Under the pieces are notes generated by a model that did no database searches, was not told the DNA's origin, and saw nothing but the letters and a program-made list of their open reading frames with translations. A stretch of 42,936 nt of DNA, taken from contig NZ_CARBVX010000017.1 in assembly GCF_948948975.1 (NCBI RefSeq), forward strand, positions 1 to 42,936, read 5' to 3'. Shown here in pieces: positions 6,374 through 13,776 of this stretch. This stretch comes from an uncultured Lactobacillus sp. GTDB taxonomy: Bacteria; Bacillota; Bacilli; Lactobacillales; Lactobacillaceae. A program made the translations under genes and the position numbers. Each line of letters opens with the position of its first letter. Within the stretch, counting starts at the first letter, position 1.

Positions 6374-7534
6374 ATTGCAATAATAAATTGAACACTTATG
6401 CTGCTTGATAGATATGATCTAATTCTCTTTCAAAGATTTCATCTGGTGTATGATATGCCAATATCTTTCTTGGCAGTGAATAACACCAGGTCTCAATATT
6501 AATAATATCTTGAAGAGAATATTTATTGATGTAGTTGCCTTTAGGAATAAATCTGCGAATAAGTTCATTATGCCTTTCAACCGTGCCTTTATCACAAGAA
6601 GTATATGGATGAGCATAATAGACTAATGTGTTAGATACTTTCTCTAAGTTGGAAAGTTCCGCAAACTCTGAACCATTCTCAGTAGTAATTGTCTTGAAGA
6701 TTTCATTCCAGTGCTCACTGTATTGTTTGCGTGCTGCCATTACACTGTCTGCTGTTTTATCAGGAATACGCATAATCAAGAACTTTCGACTCATTCGTTC
6801 AGACAAAGTTAACAATACTTGATCGTCTTTAGTCTTATGTCCTAAGACTAGGTCGCATTCCCAATGACCGAATTCTTTGCGATCATTAACCTCTTTGGGA
6901 CGTTCCTCAATACTTCGACCTAATTTCTTCTTATTTTTATGAATACGATGAATTTTAGTATTACGCTTTAGCTTTTCAGGCAAATCAGAGTTTCTGATAG
7001 CTAATAAGCCCTGGTCTACATAGTTATATAAAGTTCTAGTGCAAACTGTTTGATGATGAGAAAATTCTCCTATGGCTAAACTACGATTAGCACATACGTC
7101 AAGCGACCAGCCATCTTCAAAGAAATGTTTATTGACATACTTGATGAAATCAGCTTTCTTTAAAAAATCTGATTTACGACCGCAGTGATTACGATTAGAT
7201 TGATAAACACTTTGACCATGATCTGCCTTATACCGCTTTTGCTTGCCATGATAAAGAGAAACTGTGCCACGTCTAATCTCATAACTGATTGTTGAGGGAG
7301 AACAAGCTAGTTCACGAGCAATAGCTCTGATAGAGCAATTATCTTTTAAGCGCGTTTGGATAATAACTCGCTCTTCTAGTGATAAATGCTTTCCCTTTTT
7401 GTGCTTAGGCATGATAGAATGTAAAGAGTCCATTTGTGACCTCGTTTCTGAATGTTGTGTTGGTAATTACATTCTATCAAACAGGTCCAGATGACTTTTT
7501 TATTTTTCAAAAGTGTTCAACTTAATTTTACAAT
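6374..7534 (-). mobile_element. IS30-family insertion sequence
   Basis: One transposase gene lies between imperfect terminal inverted repeats of 24 bp (6374-6397 and 7511-7534), identical at about 20 positions and sharing the inner block TTGAACACTT. Element length is about 1.16 kb, normal for IS30. No clear target duplication is seen: the flanks are ...GTAA on the left and CGGC... on the right. This may reflect later change or a neighbouring deletion. Confidence 0.85.
6396..7433 (-). CDS. IS30-family transposase
   Basis: The 345-residue protein has an N-terminal helix-turn-helix region (LSLEERVIIQTRL...IRAIARELACSPSTISYEI) that binds the terminal repeats, then a DDE core. The first acidic residue is in HWECDLVLG (about residue 193) and the last is in GTVERHN (about 288). 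At the second position the usual D of T-x-D-N-G-S-E-F is replaced by glutamate (TTENGSEF, about 252). Length is typical. The start is ATG at 7431-7433; a second ATG seven codons in (MPKHKKGKHLS) may be the real one, as related proteins often begin there. Confidence 0.92.
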   Translation of the reverse strand: MDSLHSIMPKHKKGKHLSLEERVIIQTRLKDNCSIRAIARELACSPSTISYEIRRGTVSLYHGKQKRYKADHGQSVYQSNRNHCGRKSDFLKKADFIKYVNKHFFEDGWSLDVCANRSLAIGEFSHHQTVCTRTLYNYVDQGLLAIRNSDLPEKLKRNTKIHRIHKNKKKLGRSIEERPKEVNDRKEFGHWECDLVLGHKTKDDQVLLTLSERMSRKFLIMRIPDKTADSVMAARKQYSEHWNEIFKTITTENGSEFAELSNLEKVSNTLVYYAHPYTSCDKGTVERHNELIRRFIPKGNYINKYSLQDIINIETWCYSLPRKILAYHTPDEIFERELDHIYQAA

Positions 7535-7753
7535 CGGCCGCTTTGTATTTTTAATTGTATTATCATGCTTTAATATAGTCCTTATATTGTCAAATTTGAT
7601 AAGTGCTATTACATTACTTAGTTATACAGTTTAATTTCTGGCGTTAAACCATAGGGCTCTGGAATAATAACAATTTATATTCCCTCCTTAAATTAATATA
7701 AAATTATTATAAATAATTTAAGATATTTTTATTATAATTGTCAAATTTGATAA
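7535..7753 (-). promoter_or_regulatory. Spacer downstream of the Rgg-type gene with two copies of a palindrome
   Basis: The 17-bp sequence ATTGTCAAATTTGATAA occurs at 7586-7602 and 7737-7753, 151 bp apart in the same orientation. Each contains the perfect palindrome TCAAATTTGA, and on the minus strand each overlaps a TTGACA -35-like hexamer. Such repeated palindromes look like operators. A strong ribosome-binding site (AAGGAGGG, about 7683) between them precedes a tiny ORF. IS30 ends at 7534, so any original target gene may have been cut off. Confidence 0.6.
7646..7675 (-). CDS. Tiny ORF after a strong ribosome-binding site (candidate signal peptide)
   Basis: On the minus strand TTAAGGAGGG is followed after about 8 nt by TTG and eight further codons (MLLFQSPMV, then stop). 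An alternative frame starting with ATT gives an 18-residue IVIIPEPYGLTPEIKLYN. The only reasons to list it are the near-perfect Shine-Dalgarno and the position beside an Rgg-type regulator, whose family is often controlled by short peptides. Coordinates are approximate to a few bases and coding is unproven. Confidence 0.25.
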
Positions 7754-8566
7754 TTATTTTGGCAATAATTCAAAAAAATTATTGTAGCCACTTTCCGACA
7801 AAATTTTTCTAATTGCTATCTTAGATAAATTGTCTTTATTAAAAACTGCTTTATAGTATAGAGCTAATTCTTTATATCCTATAAATAAAGGATCTTCCGG
7901 TAATAATTCTATTTGTTTTAAAGCTTGGTTAATATTTTTAGTATTATTATTGTTATAACAATTTTGAAGATAGTTTATAGCTATAGAGGCAATTAATTCT
8001 TGGACATATTTATTACTAGATTTGATCATTTTAAAATGATTAAAAATAGAATTTACCATTGCAGTTAATTCTTCAAAATTAAAAATAAGCATTGAAGTGC
8101 TAAATAGTTGTAATGAAAAAGTATCCCAATTATCGGTATTAAATATCTCACTTTTGATTTTTCTTTTTTCTTCAGAACTAATAAGCTTTAAGTTATTTTG
8201 TATAGAACATTTCATTAATTTAGCTAATAAAATCAAATGATCATTATATTTTAATTCATTAAGTTGCACTATTACATCATTTATTTTATCGAGATTGTGC
8301 TCATAAAAAGCCTGTTGTAATTTTTTGGTTAATATCTCCTGTTTTGAAATTTTATTTGTTTTTATTTCCTGAAAAAATCTTATAATATCAATTCCATGAA
8401 GAGCTAAAATCTTTGTTAAATCATTTACGTTTATATCAAATAAATTTCGTTCAACTTTTGAATAATACGAAACAGAGAGAATAGATCCAACCATTTCTTT
8501 TTGTGATAGGCCCAATTCCTTTCTTTTATTTTTCAATGCACTTCCAATTAAACCTGTATTTTCCAT
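7754..8566 (-). CDS. Rgg/GadR/MutR-family transcriptional regulator
   Basis: The protein has about 270 residues. An N-terminal XRE-type helix-turn-helix (about residues 5-60, with ALKNKRKELGLSQKEMVG and a second helix around SVSYYSKVERN) is followed by an all-helical C-terminal domain of the type found in Rgg/MutR proteins, which sense short peptides. A GTG at 8573-8575 would add three residues, but ATG at 8564-8566 is preferred because GGGTGAT lies 5 nt upstream. ISL3 begins 34 bp upstream of this start, so the native promoter is probably displaced. Asparagine- and lysine-rich, very AT-rich composition suggests an accessory origin. Confidence 0.85.
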   Translation of the reverse strand: MENTGLIGSALKNKRKELGLSQKEMVGSILSVSYYSKVERNLFDINVNDLTKILALHGIDIIRFFQEIKTNKISKQEILTKKLQQAFYEHNLDKINDVIVQLNELKYNDHLILLAKLMKCSIQNNLKLISSEEKRKIKSEIFNTDNWDTFSLQLFSTSMLIFNFEELTAMVNSIFNHFKMIKSSNKYVQELIASIAINYLQNCYNNNNTKNINQALKQIELLPEDPLFIGYKELALYYKAVFNKDNLSKIAIRKILSESGYNNFFELLPK

Positions 8567-8591
8567 CTTGATCACCCATAAGTAGACTTAA

Positions 8592-8599
8592 ACATTTAA
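8592..8599. repeat. ISL3 target-site duplication, left copy
   Basis: ACATTTAA lies directly outside the left terminal repeat of the ISL3 element and is repeated exactly at 10060-10067. Eight base pairs is the usual duplication length for ISL3. Confidence 0.9.
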
Positions 8600-8614
8600 G
8601 GCTGTATACTTTTT

Positions 8615-8658
8615 CCTGTTGATGAATATCTATGATATTCTATCGACAGGATTTTTTT
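8615..8658 (+). terminator. Hairpin with T run at the left end of ISL3
   Basis: CCTGTTGAT (8615-8623) pairs with ATCGACAGG (8642-8650), followed by ATTTTTTT. It would stop transcription entering the transposase gene from outside, a common self-limiting device of insertion sequences. Confidence 0.6.
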
Positions 8659-8738
8659 ACGTAAAAAAGAGGCCATAGTCCTCTCTTACTTAAAATCCTT
8701 CTTCGACCAATTCAATTAAGTGTATGGAGATTTAAACT

Positions 8739-10016
8739 ATGTCCTCTTTAAATGATTATATTAAATTTACTCTTGATATTGAAGATCAAAACATTATTTT
8801 TTCTGATTATTCAAATGAAAATATTAACGGTAAGATTTGCAAAATATATTTAGCTGAGCTTATTCAACCTGCTTCTCCTTATTGTCGTTCTACTAATCTT
8901 AAGCATAACGGTCATTACGTTTCTAACGTTCGTTTCATTACTGCTGATGCTAGTAAGCCCGTTACTATCAGATTAAGAAAACAACGTGTTCTTTGCAATG
9001 ACTGTTTAAAAAGATCTATGGCTCAATCTAATCTGGTTAATAAATATTGTCATATCTCTAATGTCTCAAAACTTAAAGTCCTTTCTGCTCTTACTGAAGA
9101 TCGCTCAATGACCAGCATTGCTAGAGAACATAACTTATCAGTTAATACTGTTCAAAGAGTATTAGAATCCTGCTCTTCTAAGTTTTACGATGATTTTGAT
9201 AGTTTACTTGAACACTTAGCTTTTGATGAATTCAAAGGTGTAGACAAAAAGCTTCACTTTATTTGTCTAGATGGTGATACTCACAAAGTTATTCAAATTC
9301 TTAGAACTCGTTTTAAGCCTGATATTTTGCGATATTTTTACAAGTTTACTCCTAAGGCTCGCTCAATGGTTAAGACAGTGACCATGGATCTTAACTGCTA
9401 TTATCCACTAGTTGCTAGAGAATTATTTCCAAATGCTCAGATAGTTATTGATCGTTTCCATATGGTTCAAATGCTTACTCGATCTTTTAACATTTTCAGA
9501 GTTCAGATCATGAAACAATTCAATAAACAAAGCCGTGAATATAAACTTTTAAAGTCTCCTTGGAAGCTTTATCTCATGAAATATGACAAACTTAACAAGA
9601 CTACTCCATACTACGATTGGCACTTTAAAGACTATCTCACTCAGGAACATGTTGTCTTAGACGGCTTAGAGTGCAATAAAGATCTTGAAAATACATATTG
9701 GATTATGCAGGACTTTATGACTGCTATTCAAAATAAAGATGAAAAGAAAGTTATTCATTTACTTCATTCAAAACAAGCGGTTGGTAAACAAATGCATCAA
9801 ACTCTATTAACTTTTAAACGTAATTATTCTGGTGTCCTAAATGGTATTGCCTCAACTTATTCTAATGGCTGTCTTGAAGGAGTTAACCGTAAAATTAAAC
9901 AAATTGAGCGTACTGCTTATGGCTATAGAAATTTCAAACATTTATTAATTAGAATTAGACTCGAAGAAAATATTATAAAAGAAAAGGAATCAAACAGCTA
10001 TTTCTTAGCTGCTTAA
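8739..10016 (+). CDS. ISL3-family transposase
   Basis: The 425-residue protein has an N-terminal cysteine-containing zinc-binding region (CRSTNLKHNGH...LCNDCLKRS, about residues 48-92), a helix-turn-helix (SMTSIAREHNLSVNTVQRVL, about 122-141) and the ISL3 DDE domain. The acidic residues lie in ICLDGDTHKV, VIDRFHMVQ and GCLEGVNRKIK. The last block and the following TAYGYRNF are characteristic. All catalytic positions are present and the frame is intact, so it should be active. Confidence 0.95.
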   Translation: MSSLNDYIKFTLDIEDQNIIFSDYSNENINGKICKIYLAELIQPASPYCRSTNLKHNGHYVSNVRFITADASKPVTIRLRKQRVLCNDCLKRSMAQSNLVNKYCHISNVSKLKVLSALTEDRSMTSIAREHNLSVNTVQRVLESCSSKFYDDFDSLLEHLAFDEFKGVDKKLHFICLDGDTHKVIQILRTRFKPDILRYFYKFTPKARSMVKTVTMDLNCYYPLVARELFPNAQIVIDRFHMVQMLTRSFNIFRVQIMKQFNKQSREYKLLKSPWKLYLMKYDKLNKTTPYYDWHFKDYLTQEHVVLDGLECNKDLENTYWIMQDFMTAIQNKDEKKVIHLLHSKQAVGKQMHQTLLTFKRNYSGVLNGIASTYSNGCLEGVNRKIKQIERTAYGYRNFKHLLIRIRLEENIIKEKESNSYFLAA

Positions 10017-10059
10017 TTCCTTCTTAAAATTATCCATCAACAGGATTTGCAAAAGAGCC

Positions 10060-10067
10060 ACATTTAA
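10060..10067. repeat. ISL3 target-site duplication, right copy
   Basis: ACATTTAA directly follows the right terminal repeat and matches 8592-8599. Confidence 0.9.
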
Positions 10068-10089
10068 TTACAAACATTATAATCTAAAC

Positions 10090-10139
10090 ACACAAAAAAA
10101 GCCTATAATGCTCACGATAATCGCTCGTATTACAGGCTT
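10090..10139 (-). terminator. Terminator of second tRNA-Thr
   Basis: On the minus strand AAGCCTGTAAT...ATTATAGGCTT forms a long imperfect stem followed by TTTTTTTG, directly 3' of the tRNA. It is unrelated to the terminator of the first copy. Confidence 0.75.
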
Positions 10140-10154
10140 CTATATTCTTATTTA

Positions 10155-10227
10155 TGCTGACTAAAGGATTCGAACCTTCGACCTCATCATTACTAGTGAC
10201 GTGCTCTGCCAACTGAGCTAAGTCAGC
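10155..10227 (-). tRNA. tRNA-Thr (anticodon AGT), copy 2
   Basis: Identical over all 73 nt to the tRNA at 6226-6298, same strand, with different flanking DNA on both sides. Structure and anticodon are as for copy 1, and CCA is likewise not encoded. Confidence 0.95.
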
Positions 10228-10328
10228 CTATTTATATGACAATTATGTATTTAATCATATATTTTATTAATACACAAGAGTTTTTTTGATTTTTTAGTGA
10301 GGTTAGTAATATTTTATTTTGTTATTCT

Positions 10329-10342
10329 GGAAAACGTTTTCA
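10329..10342. promoter_or_regulatory. cre-like site before the glycoside hydrolase gene
   Basis: GGAAAACGTTTTCA matches the catabolite-responsive consensus TGWAARCGYTWWCA at all but the first position, and its core GAAAACGTTTTC is a perfect palindrome. It covers the -35 region of the presumed promoter, whose extended -10 TGCTACTAT ends at 10356, so CcpA or another LacI-type repressor binding here would block transcription. Confidence 0.7.
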
Positions 10343-10360
10343 AATAATGCTACTATATCC

Positions 10361-10386
10361 GTGTAACTTAATATAATAAGTTACAC
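10361..10386. promoter_or_regulatory. Perfect 10-bp inverted repeat, probable operator
   Basis: GTGTAACTTA (10361-10370) and TAAGTTACAC (10377-10386) are exact reverse complements separated by 6 nt. It begins at about the expected transcription start and ends 48 nt before the start codon. It may be an operator for a specific regulator or a 5' mRNA hairpin. Confidence 0.65.
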
Positions 10387-10434
10387 TGAAAAACATTACT
10401 AATATTAATTGAGTATGAATATTGAGGATATACC

Positions 10435-12453
10435 ATGAGCTACACTTATACATTACGTTACGTTTTTGATCCACGTACCAACACACCTGAAAAGGATGAA
10501 AAACTTTTAAATTTTGTACAAAAAGCAAAAATTGATGACGTAGCTTTCATTATTAACGGTGAAGAATTAAACCATAGCCATTTAACAAAAGAAGAGACTC
10601 AAGTTTGGTTGGATACCATTATTCTCCTACAAAAGCAACTAGCTAAACTTGGTATTACGACTAGTTTAAATCCATGGACAACTATTATGCACTCTGATCG
10701 TGGCTTTAGTGTTAATCCTAAGATTGGCTTTAATACTTTTGTAGATATTAATGGCAATCGGGCTAAAGATATGGCTTGTCCTGCAGATCCGACTTGGCGT
10801 AAATATTTAGCTCAGAGATATGCACAATATGCTTCAATTCATCCTCGTCGTTTATGGATGGAAGATGACTTTAGACACTATAACCATACTCCTCTAAAAT
10901 TGATGTGCTTTTGCGGCTATCATATGAAGCTATACCAAGAAAAAATAGGTAGGGCTGAAAGTCGAGAAGAATTTGTCAAAAACATGTTAAAGCCTGGCGA
11001 GCCTACCATTGAACGAAAAATTTATCTTGATCAAGCTCGCAAGGAAATGATTGAAAACGAGCACTTGATTGAACAAGCAGTTCATAAGGTAAGCCCAGAG
11101 ACTGATCTGGGACAAATGACTTCATTTCCAGACTGGCATGCAATTGAAGGCAGAGACTGGGCTAAGCTATTTGATGCTCAAGCTGGTCCTGGACGCCCAC
11201 GTGTAGCACGGCCGCACCTACCTGCTTATAATGAAGTAGCTCCTTTGATTTATGGGCGCAAATTCGAAGAATATAGCCGTACTACTGCTGCTTTTTTAGG
11301 CCCCCATGCTGAATTATATCCAGAACTAGAAAATTCAATGTGGACTCCACAAGTAAAATCTAATACCTTTATCGCCTTTCAAATTATCACGACTGCCCTT
11401 CTTGGTGCAAAGGGCATTATGCTGAATATTTTTGATATGATGGGCAACGGAATAAATGAAGATTGGGGCTATGGCAAGATGCTTGCAGATATTAAACCAT
11501 TTGTTTCTGCTTTAGCCAACCACCGTCTCAATATGAAAGAATTAAGAGGTATTAAAGTTCTAGTAGATCAAGATTCTGCTTATACTGCTCATACCACTTT
11601 AGGCAAAGATCCAGAAGAATTGCTCCCCCATGAAAAAAACTGGGCTAGTCTTTTAGCCAGTTTTAGCTTTGCAACAACTATTTTGCCTATTCAAGATAAT
11701 TTTGAAATCAAAAATCAAACAATTGCAATTGCTGGTCAACTGCTGCGCAATCTTACAGACAGTCAAATCACTAAACTAATCACACAAAATACAGTTCTAC
11801 TTGATGGTGAAAGTATCCAAGTGTTACTTGATCGAGATTTAGGTAACTTGCTCCATATTCAATCTGCTAAATGGCATCCAGCTAAAAGTGGATATCAATC
11901 ATTTGAACAAGCCGATGGTGTTACTGTTCAAGGCGTTAAAAATCCACGTATTACCATGCTTCAACACACTGGTAATTATTTACAGCTTGCTTATCAGCCA
12001 AATAGCAATATCAAAATTTGGAGCTCGGCTTATAATTCTATCGATCAAAAACTTGGAAATTTCATGGCAGTTATTGATGACCATATAATTGTCCTTCCCA
12101 TGGATCAAGATCCAAAACACGGTTGGGAATCACAATTTTCTTCATATAAACAAGGGTTGATGCAACAAATTATGGCTAGCGTTGAACCTACTGACTACTT
12201 AATCAATATGCCTCACGTTAAATTAAACATTCAAGAAAATGGCAAAGTAGTCTGGCTAGCTAATTTCAACTTAGATAGTTATACAGAAATTAAATGGCAC
12301 ATCAGTGAGCCTTTACCATCTACTACAGCTACCTTAATTAGAAAGTATGGTAGTAGTATTGAAAAGGAAGCAGTTAAAATTGATGTAAGAAATAATCTGG
12401 CTATAATTAAAGCTTCCCTTTCACCTCTTGAAACTATTCAACTGATATTTTAG
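10435..12453 (+). CDS. Putative glycoside hydrolase (TIM-barrel), family unassigned
   Basis: The cytoplasmic protein has 672 residues and no signal peptide. The N-terminal half looks like a TIM-barrel glycosidase: LNPWTTIMHSDRGF, CPADPTWRKYLAQRY and the segment RRLWMEDDFRHYNH (about residues 137-150), where the glutamate is a candidate acid/base. A second conserved area is around ELENSMWTPQVKSNTF (about 300-315), with another candidate glutamate. The rest resembles the trimerisation and beta-sandwich domains of GH42-type enzymes. The reaction is inferred only from fold-like features; the substrate cannot be named. The start ATG follows TTGAGGATAT. The cre-like site and operator upstream indicate control by carbon source. 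Confidence 0.6.
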   Translation: MSYTYTLRYVFDPRTNTPEKDEKLLNFVQKAKIDDVAFIINGEELNHSHLTKEETQVWLDTIILLQKQLAKLGITTSLNPWTTIMHSDRGFSVNPKIGFNTFVDINGNRAKDMACPADPTWRKYLAQRYAQYASIHPRRLWMEDDFRHYNHTPLKLMCFCGYHMKLYQEKIGRAESREEFVKNMLKPGEPTIERKIYLDQARKEMIENEHLIEQAVHKVSPETDLGQMTSFPDWHAIEGRDWAKLFDAQAGPGRPRVARPHLPAYNEVAPLIYGRKFEEYSRTTAAFLGPHAELYPELENSMWTPQVKSNTFIAFQIITTALLGAKGIMLNIFDMMGNGINEDWGYGKMLADIKPFVSALANHRLNMKELRGIKVLVDQDSAYTAHTTLGKDPEELLPHEKNWASLLASFSFATTILPIQDNFEIKNQTIAIAGQLLRNLTDSQITKLITQNTVLLDGESIQVLLDRDLGNLLHIQSAKWHPAKSGYQSFEQADGVTVQGVKNPRITMLQHTGNYLQLAYQPNSNIKIWSSAYNSIDQKLGNFMAVIDDHIIVLPMDQDPKHGWESQFSSYKQGLMQQIMASVEPTDYLINMPHVKLNIQENGKVVWLANFNLDSYTEIKWHISEPLPSTTATLIRKYGSSIEKEAVKIDVRNNLAIIKASLSPLETIQLIF

Positions 12454-12458
12454 TAATA

Positions 12459-12487
12459 AAGAAGGGCGTTAGCTCTTCTTTTTTATA
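12459..12487 (+). terminator. Terminator after the glycoside hydrolase
   Basis: AAGAAGGGC and GCTCTTCTT form a stem around GTTA, followed by TTTTTT. Confidence 0.8.
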
Positions 12488-12569
12488 GATAAATGTCTTC
12501 TGCTTTTATATTTAAGCTAAAAAGCATTAAAATAAAAATAATACAACCCTTAATGAGAGGACTTTTATC

Positions 12570-13712
12570 TTGGGTAAAATACTTGATTATGTTCGCTGGC
12601 GAGGGGACCTAACACTGGATCGAGAACCATTCAATAGTTTAGATGCTGGACTTTTTGCTGCATTTGCTTATCTTCCTTTTGATTCTAGTGTTAAAGGGCA
12701 TACTCTCGAAGCAGCTACAAAACGTTTAATACAAAAGAAGACATTAATTCATTCAGATAAAATAGAAGCTCAATTAATCAACCTTAGTGATCGATATAAA
12801 AATATGCGCTTTTTAGACTGGTCTCATCTTTCCCAGAAAAAGCCACCAGTCCAGTTCACTGCTATGACGATTGAACTAGATCCTCAAACTATTCTGGTGG
12901 CCTATCGGGGAACTGATGGATCCATGGTCGGACTTAATGAAGATGTAGATATGAGTTATCAGCCAGAAGTTTTTGGACAAAATGTAGCAGCAGAATATTT
13001 AGATAAAATTGCCCAGACTTATCCTGATAAACGAATTTATACTACAGGACATTCAAAAGGTGGAAACTTTGCTGCTTATGCTGTATCTGCTGTTTCACCT
13101 AAAATTCAAGATCGAATAATAAAAGCATATAGTTTTGACGGACCTGGCTTTATGAAAGAAACCTATAATCAATTGGAATTTCAACGAGCTATCCCTAAGA
13201 TGATCACTTATGTTCCCGAAGGATCAATTTTTGGAATGATGCTCGATCATCCTGAACGTGTCATCGTAGTTAAAAGTAAGATGAAACATTTAATGCAGCA
13301 GCATAATCCCATGCATTGGGAAGTTGCTCGAAATAGCTTTGTTATGGCTCCTGGTCTCAGTAATGCTAGCAGAATTATTAGGAGTACATTTATTTCTTGG
13401 AATACAAAAATTCCACGTGAAAAACGTGAGGAATTATGGCTTGCTTTCTTTACTGCTCTTGAATCACAAAAAATTACCGATACGAGTCAGCTAACAACTA
13501 ATAAAATTCGCGGTGCAATTCAATTTAGTCATGCTTATCTTTCATTAGATCCAAAAACACGCTTAATTGCTAACGAAATAATATCTGATATTACCACGAC
13601 CGCACGCCAATATATTAATTTCCCATTTCTTAACCATACTGAACATCTAAAACCTCTTGGTAACGATTCAAGTAAAGGTCCAATTGTTGATGATTCATAT
13701 GATGGAAGTTAA
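12570..13712 (+). CDS. DUF2974 (Mbeg1-like) alpha/beta hydrolase
   Basis: The 380-residue protein has the nucleophile elbow GHSKGGNFAAY (about residues 157-167) of lipase/esterase-type alpha/beta hydrolases, and upstream VAYRGTDGSMVGLNEDVDM (about 110-128), which resembles the class 3 lipase oxyanion region. This combination defines the DUF2974/Mbeg1-like family, common in lactobacilli; substrates are not established. An aspartate in SFDGPGF and a later histidine near MHWEVAR are candidate triad members. The start is TTG at 12570, chosen because GAGAGGA lies at proper distance and the protein begins as relatives do (GKILDYVRWRGDLT). There is no signal peptide, so it is likely cytoplasmic. Confidence 0.85.
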   Translation: MGKILDYVRWRGDLTLDREPFNSLDAGLFAAFAYLPFDSSVKGHTLEAATKRLIQKKTLIHSDKIEAQLINLSDRYKNMRFLDWSHLSQKKPPVQFTAMTIELDPQTILVAYRGTDGSMVGLNEDVDMSYQPEVFGQNVAAEYLDKIAQTYPDKRIYTTGHSKGGNFAAYAVSAVSPKIQDRIIKAYSFDGPGFMKETYNQLEFQRAIPKMITYVPEGSIFGMMLDHPERVIVVKSKMKHLMQQHNPMHWEVARNSFVMAPGLSNASRIIRSTFISWNTKIPREKREELWLAFFTALESQKITDTSQLTTNKIRGAIQFSHAYLSLDPKTRLIANEIISDITTTARQYINFPFLNHTEHLKPLGNDSSKGPIVDDSYDGS

Positions 13713-13715
13713 TTT

Positions 13716-13731
13716 TGTTTCATGTGAAACA
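13716..13731. promoter_or_regulatory. parS: parS-like partition site, left of origin
   Basis: TGTTTCATGTGAAACA differs from the firmicute ParB/Spo0J site (TGTTNCACGTGAAACA) at one central base. It lies in the spacer between convergent genes, about 15 kb from the origin. A second similar site is at 38637-38652. Confidence 0.75.
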
Positions 13732-13732
13732 C

Positions 13733-13765
13733 AAAAAAGGCAACTTTACTTGAAGTTGCCTTTTT
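13733..13765. terminator. Bidirectional terminator between DUF2974 gene and scrK
   Basis: GGCAACTT and AAGTTGCC (13739-13746 and 13753-13760) form a stem with A-run before and T-run after, serving both convergent genes. Confidence 0.85.
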
Positions 13766-13776
13766 ATTATATATTT

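Larger units (their letters stand above)
8600..10059 (+). mobile_element. Complete ISL3-family insertion sequence
   Basis: A single transposase gene is bounded by imperfect inverted repeats of 25 bp (8600-8624 and 10035-10059), both starting GGCT at the outer tip and sharing TCCTGTTGATG at the inner end. A perfect 8-bp target duplication, ACATTTAA, flanks it. Total length is 1460 bp. The intact ends and duplication suggest fairly recent insertion. Without it the site reads through as ...TTAAACATTTAATTAC.... Confidence 0.95.
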
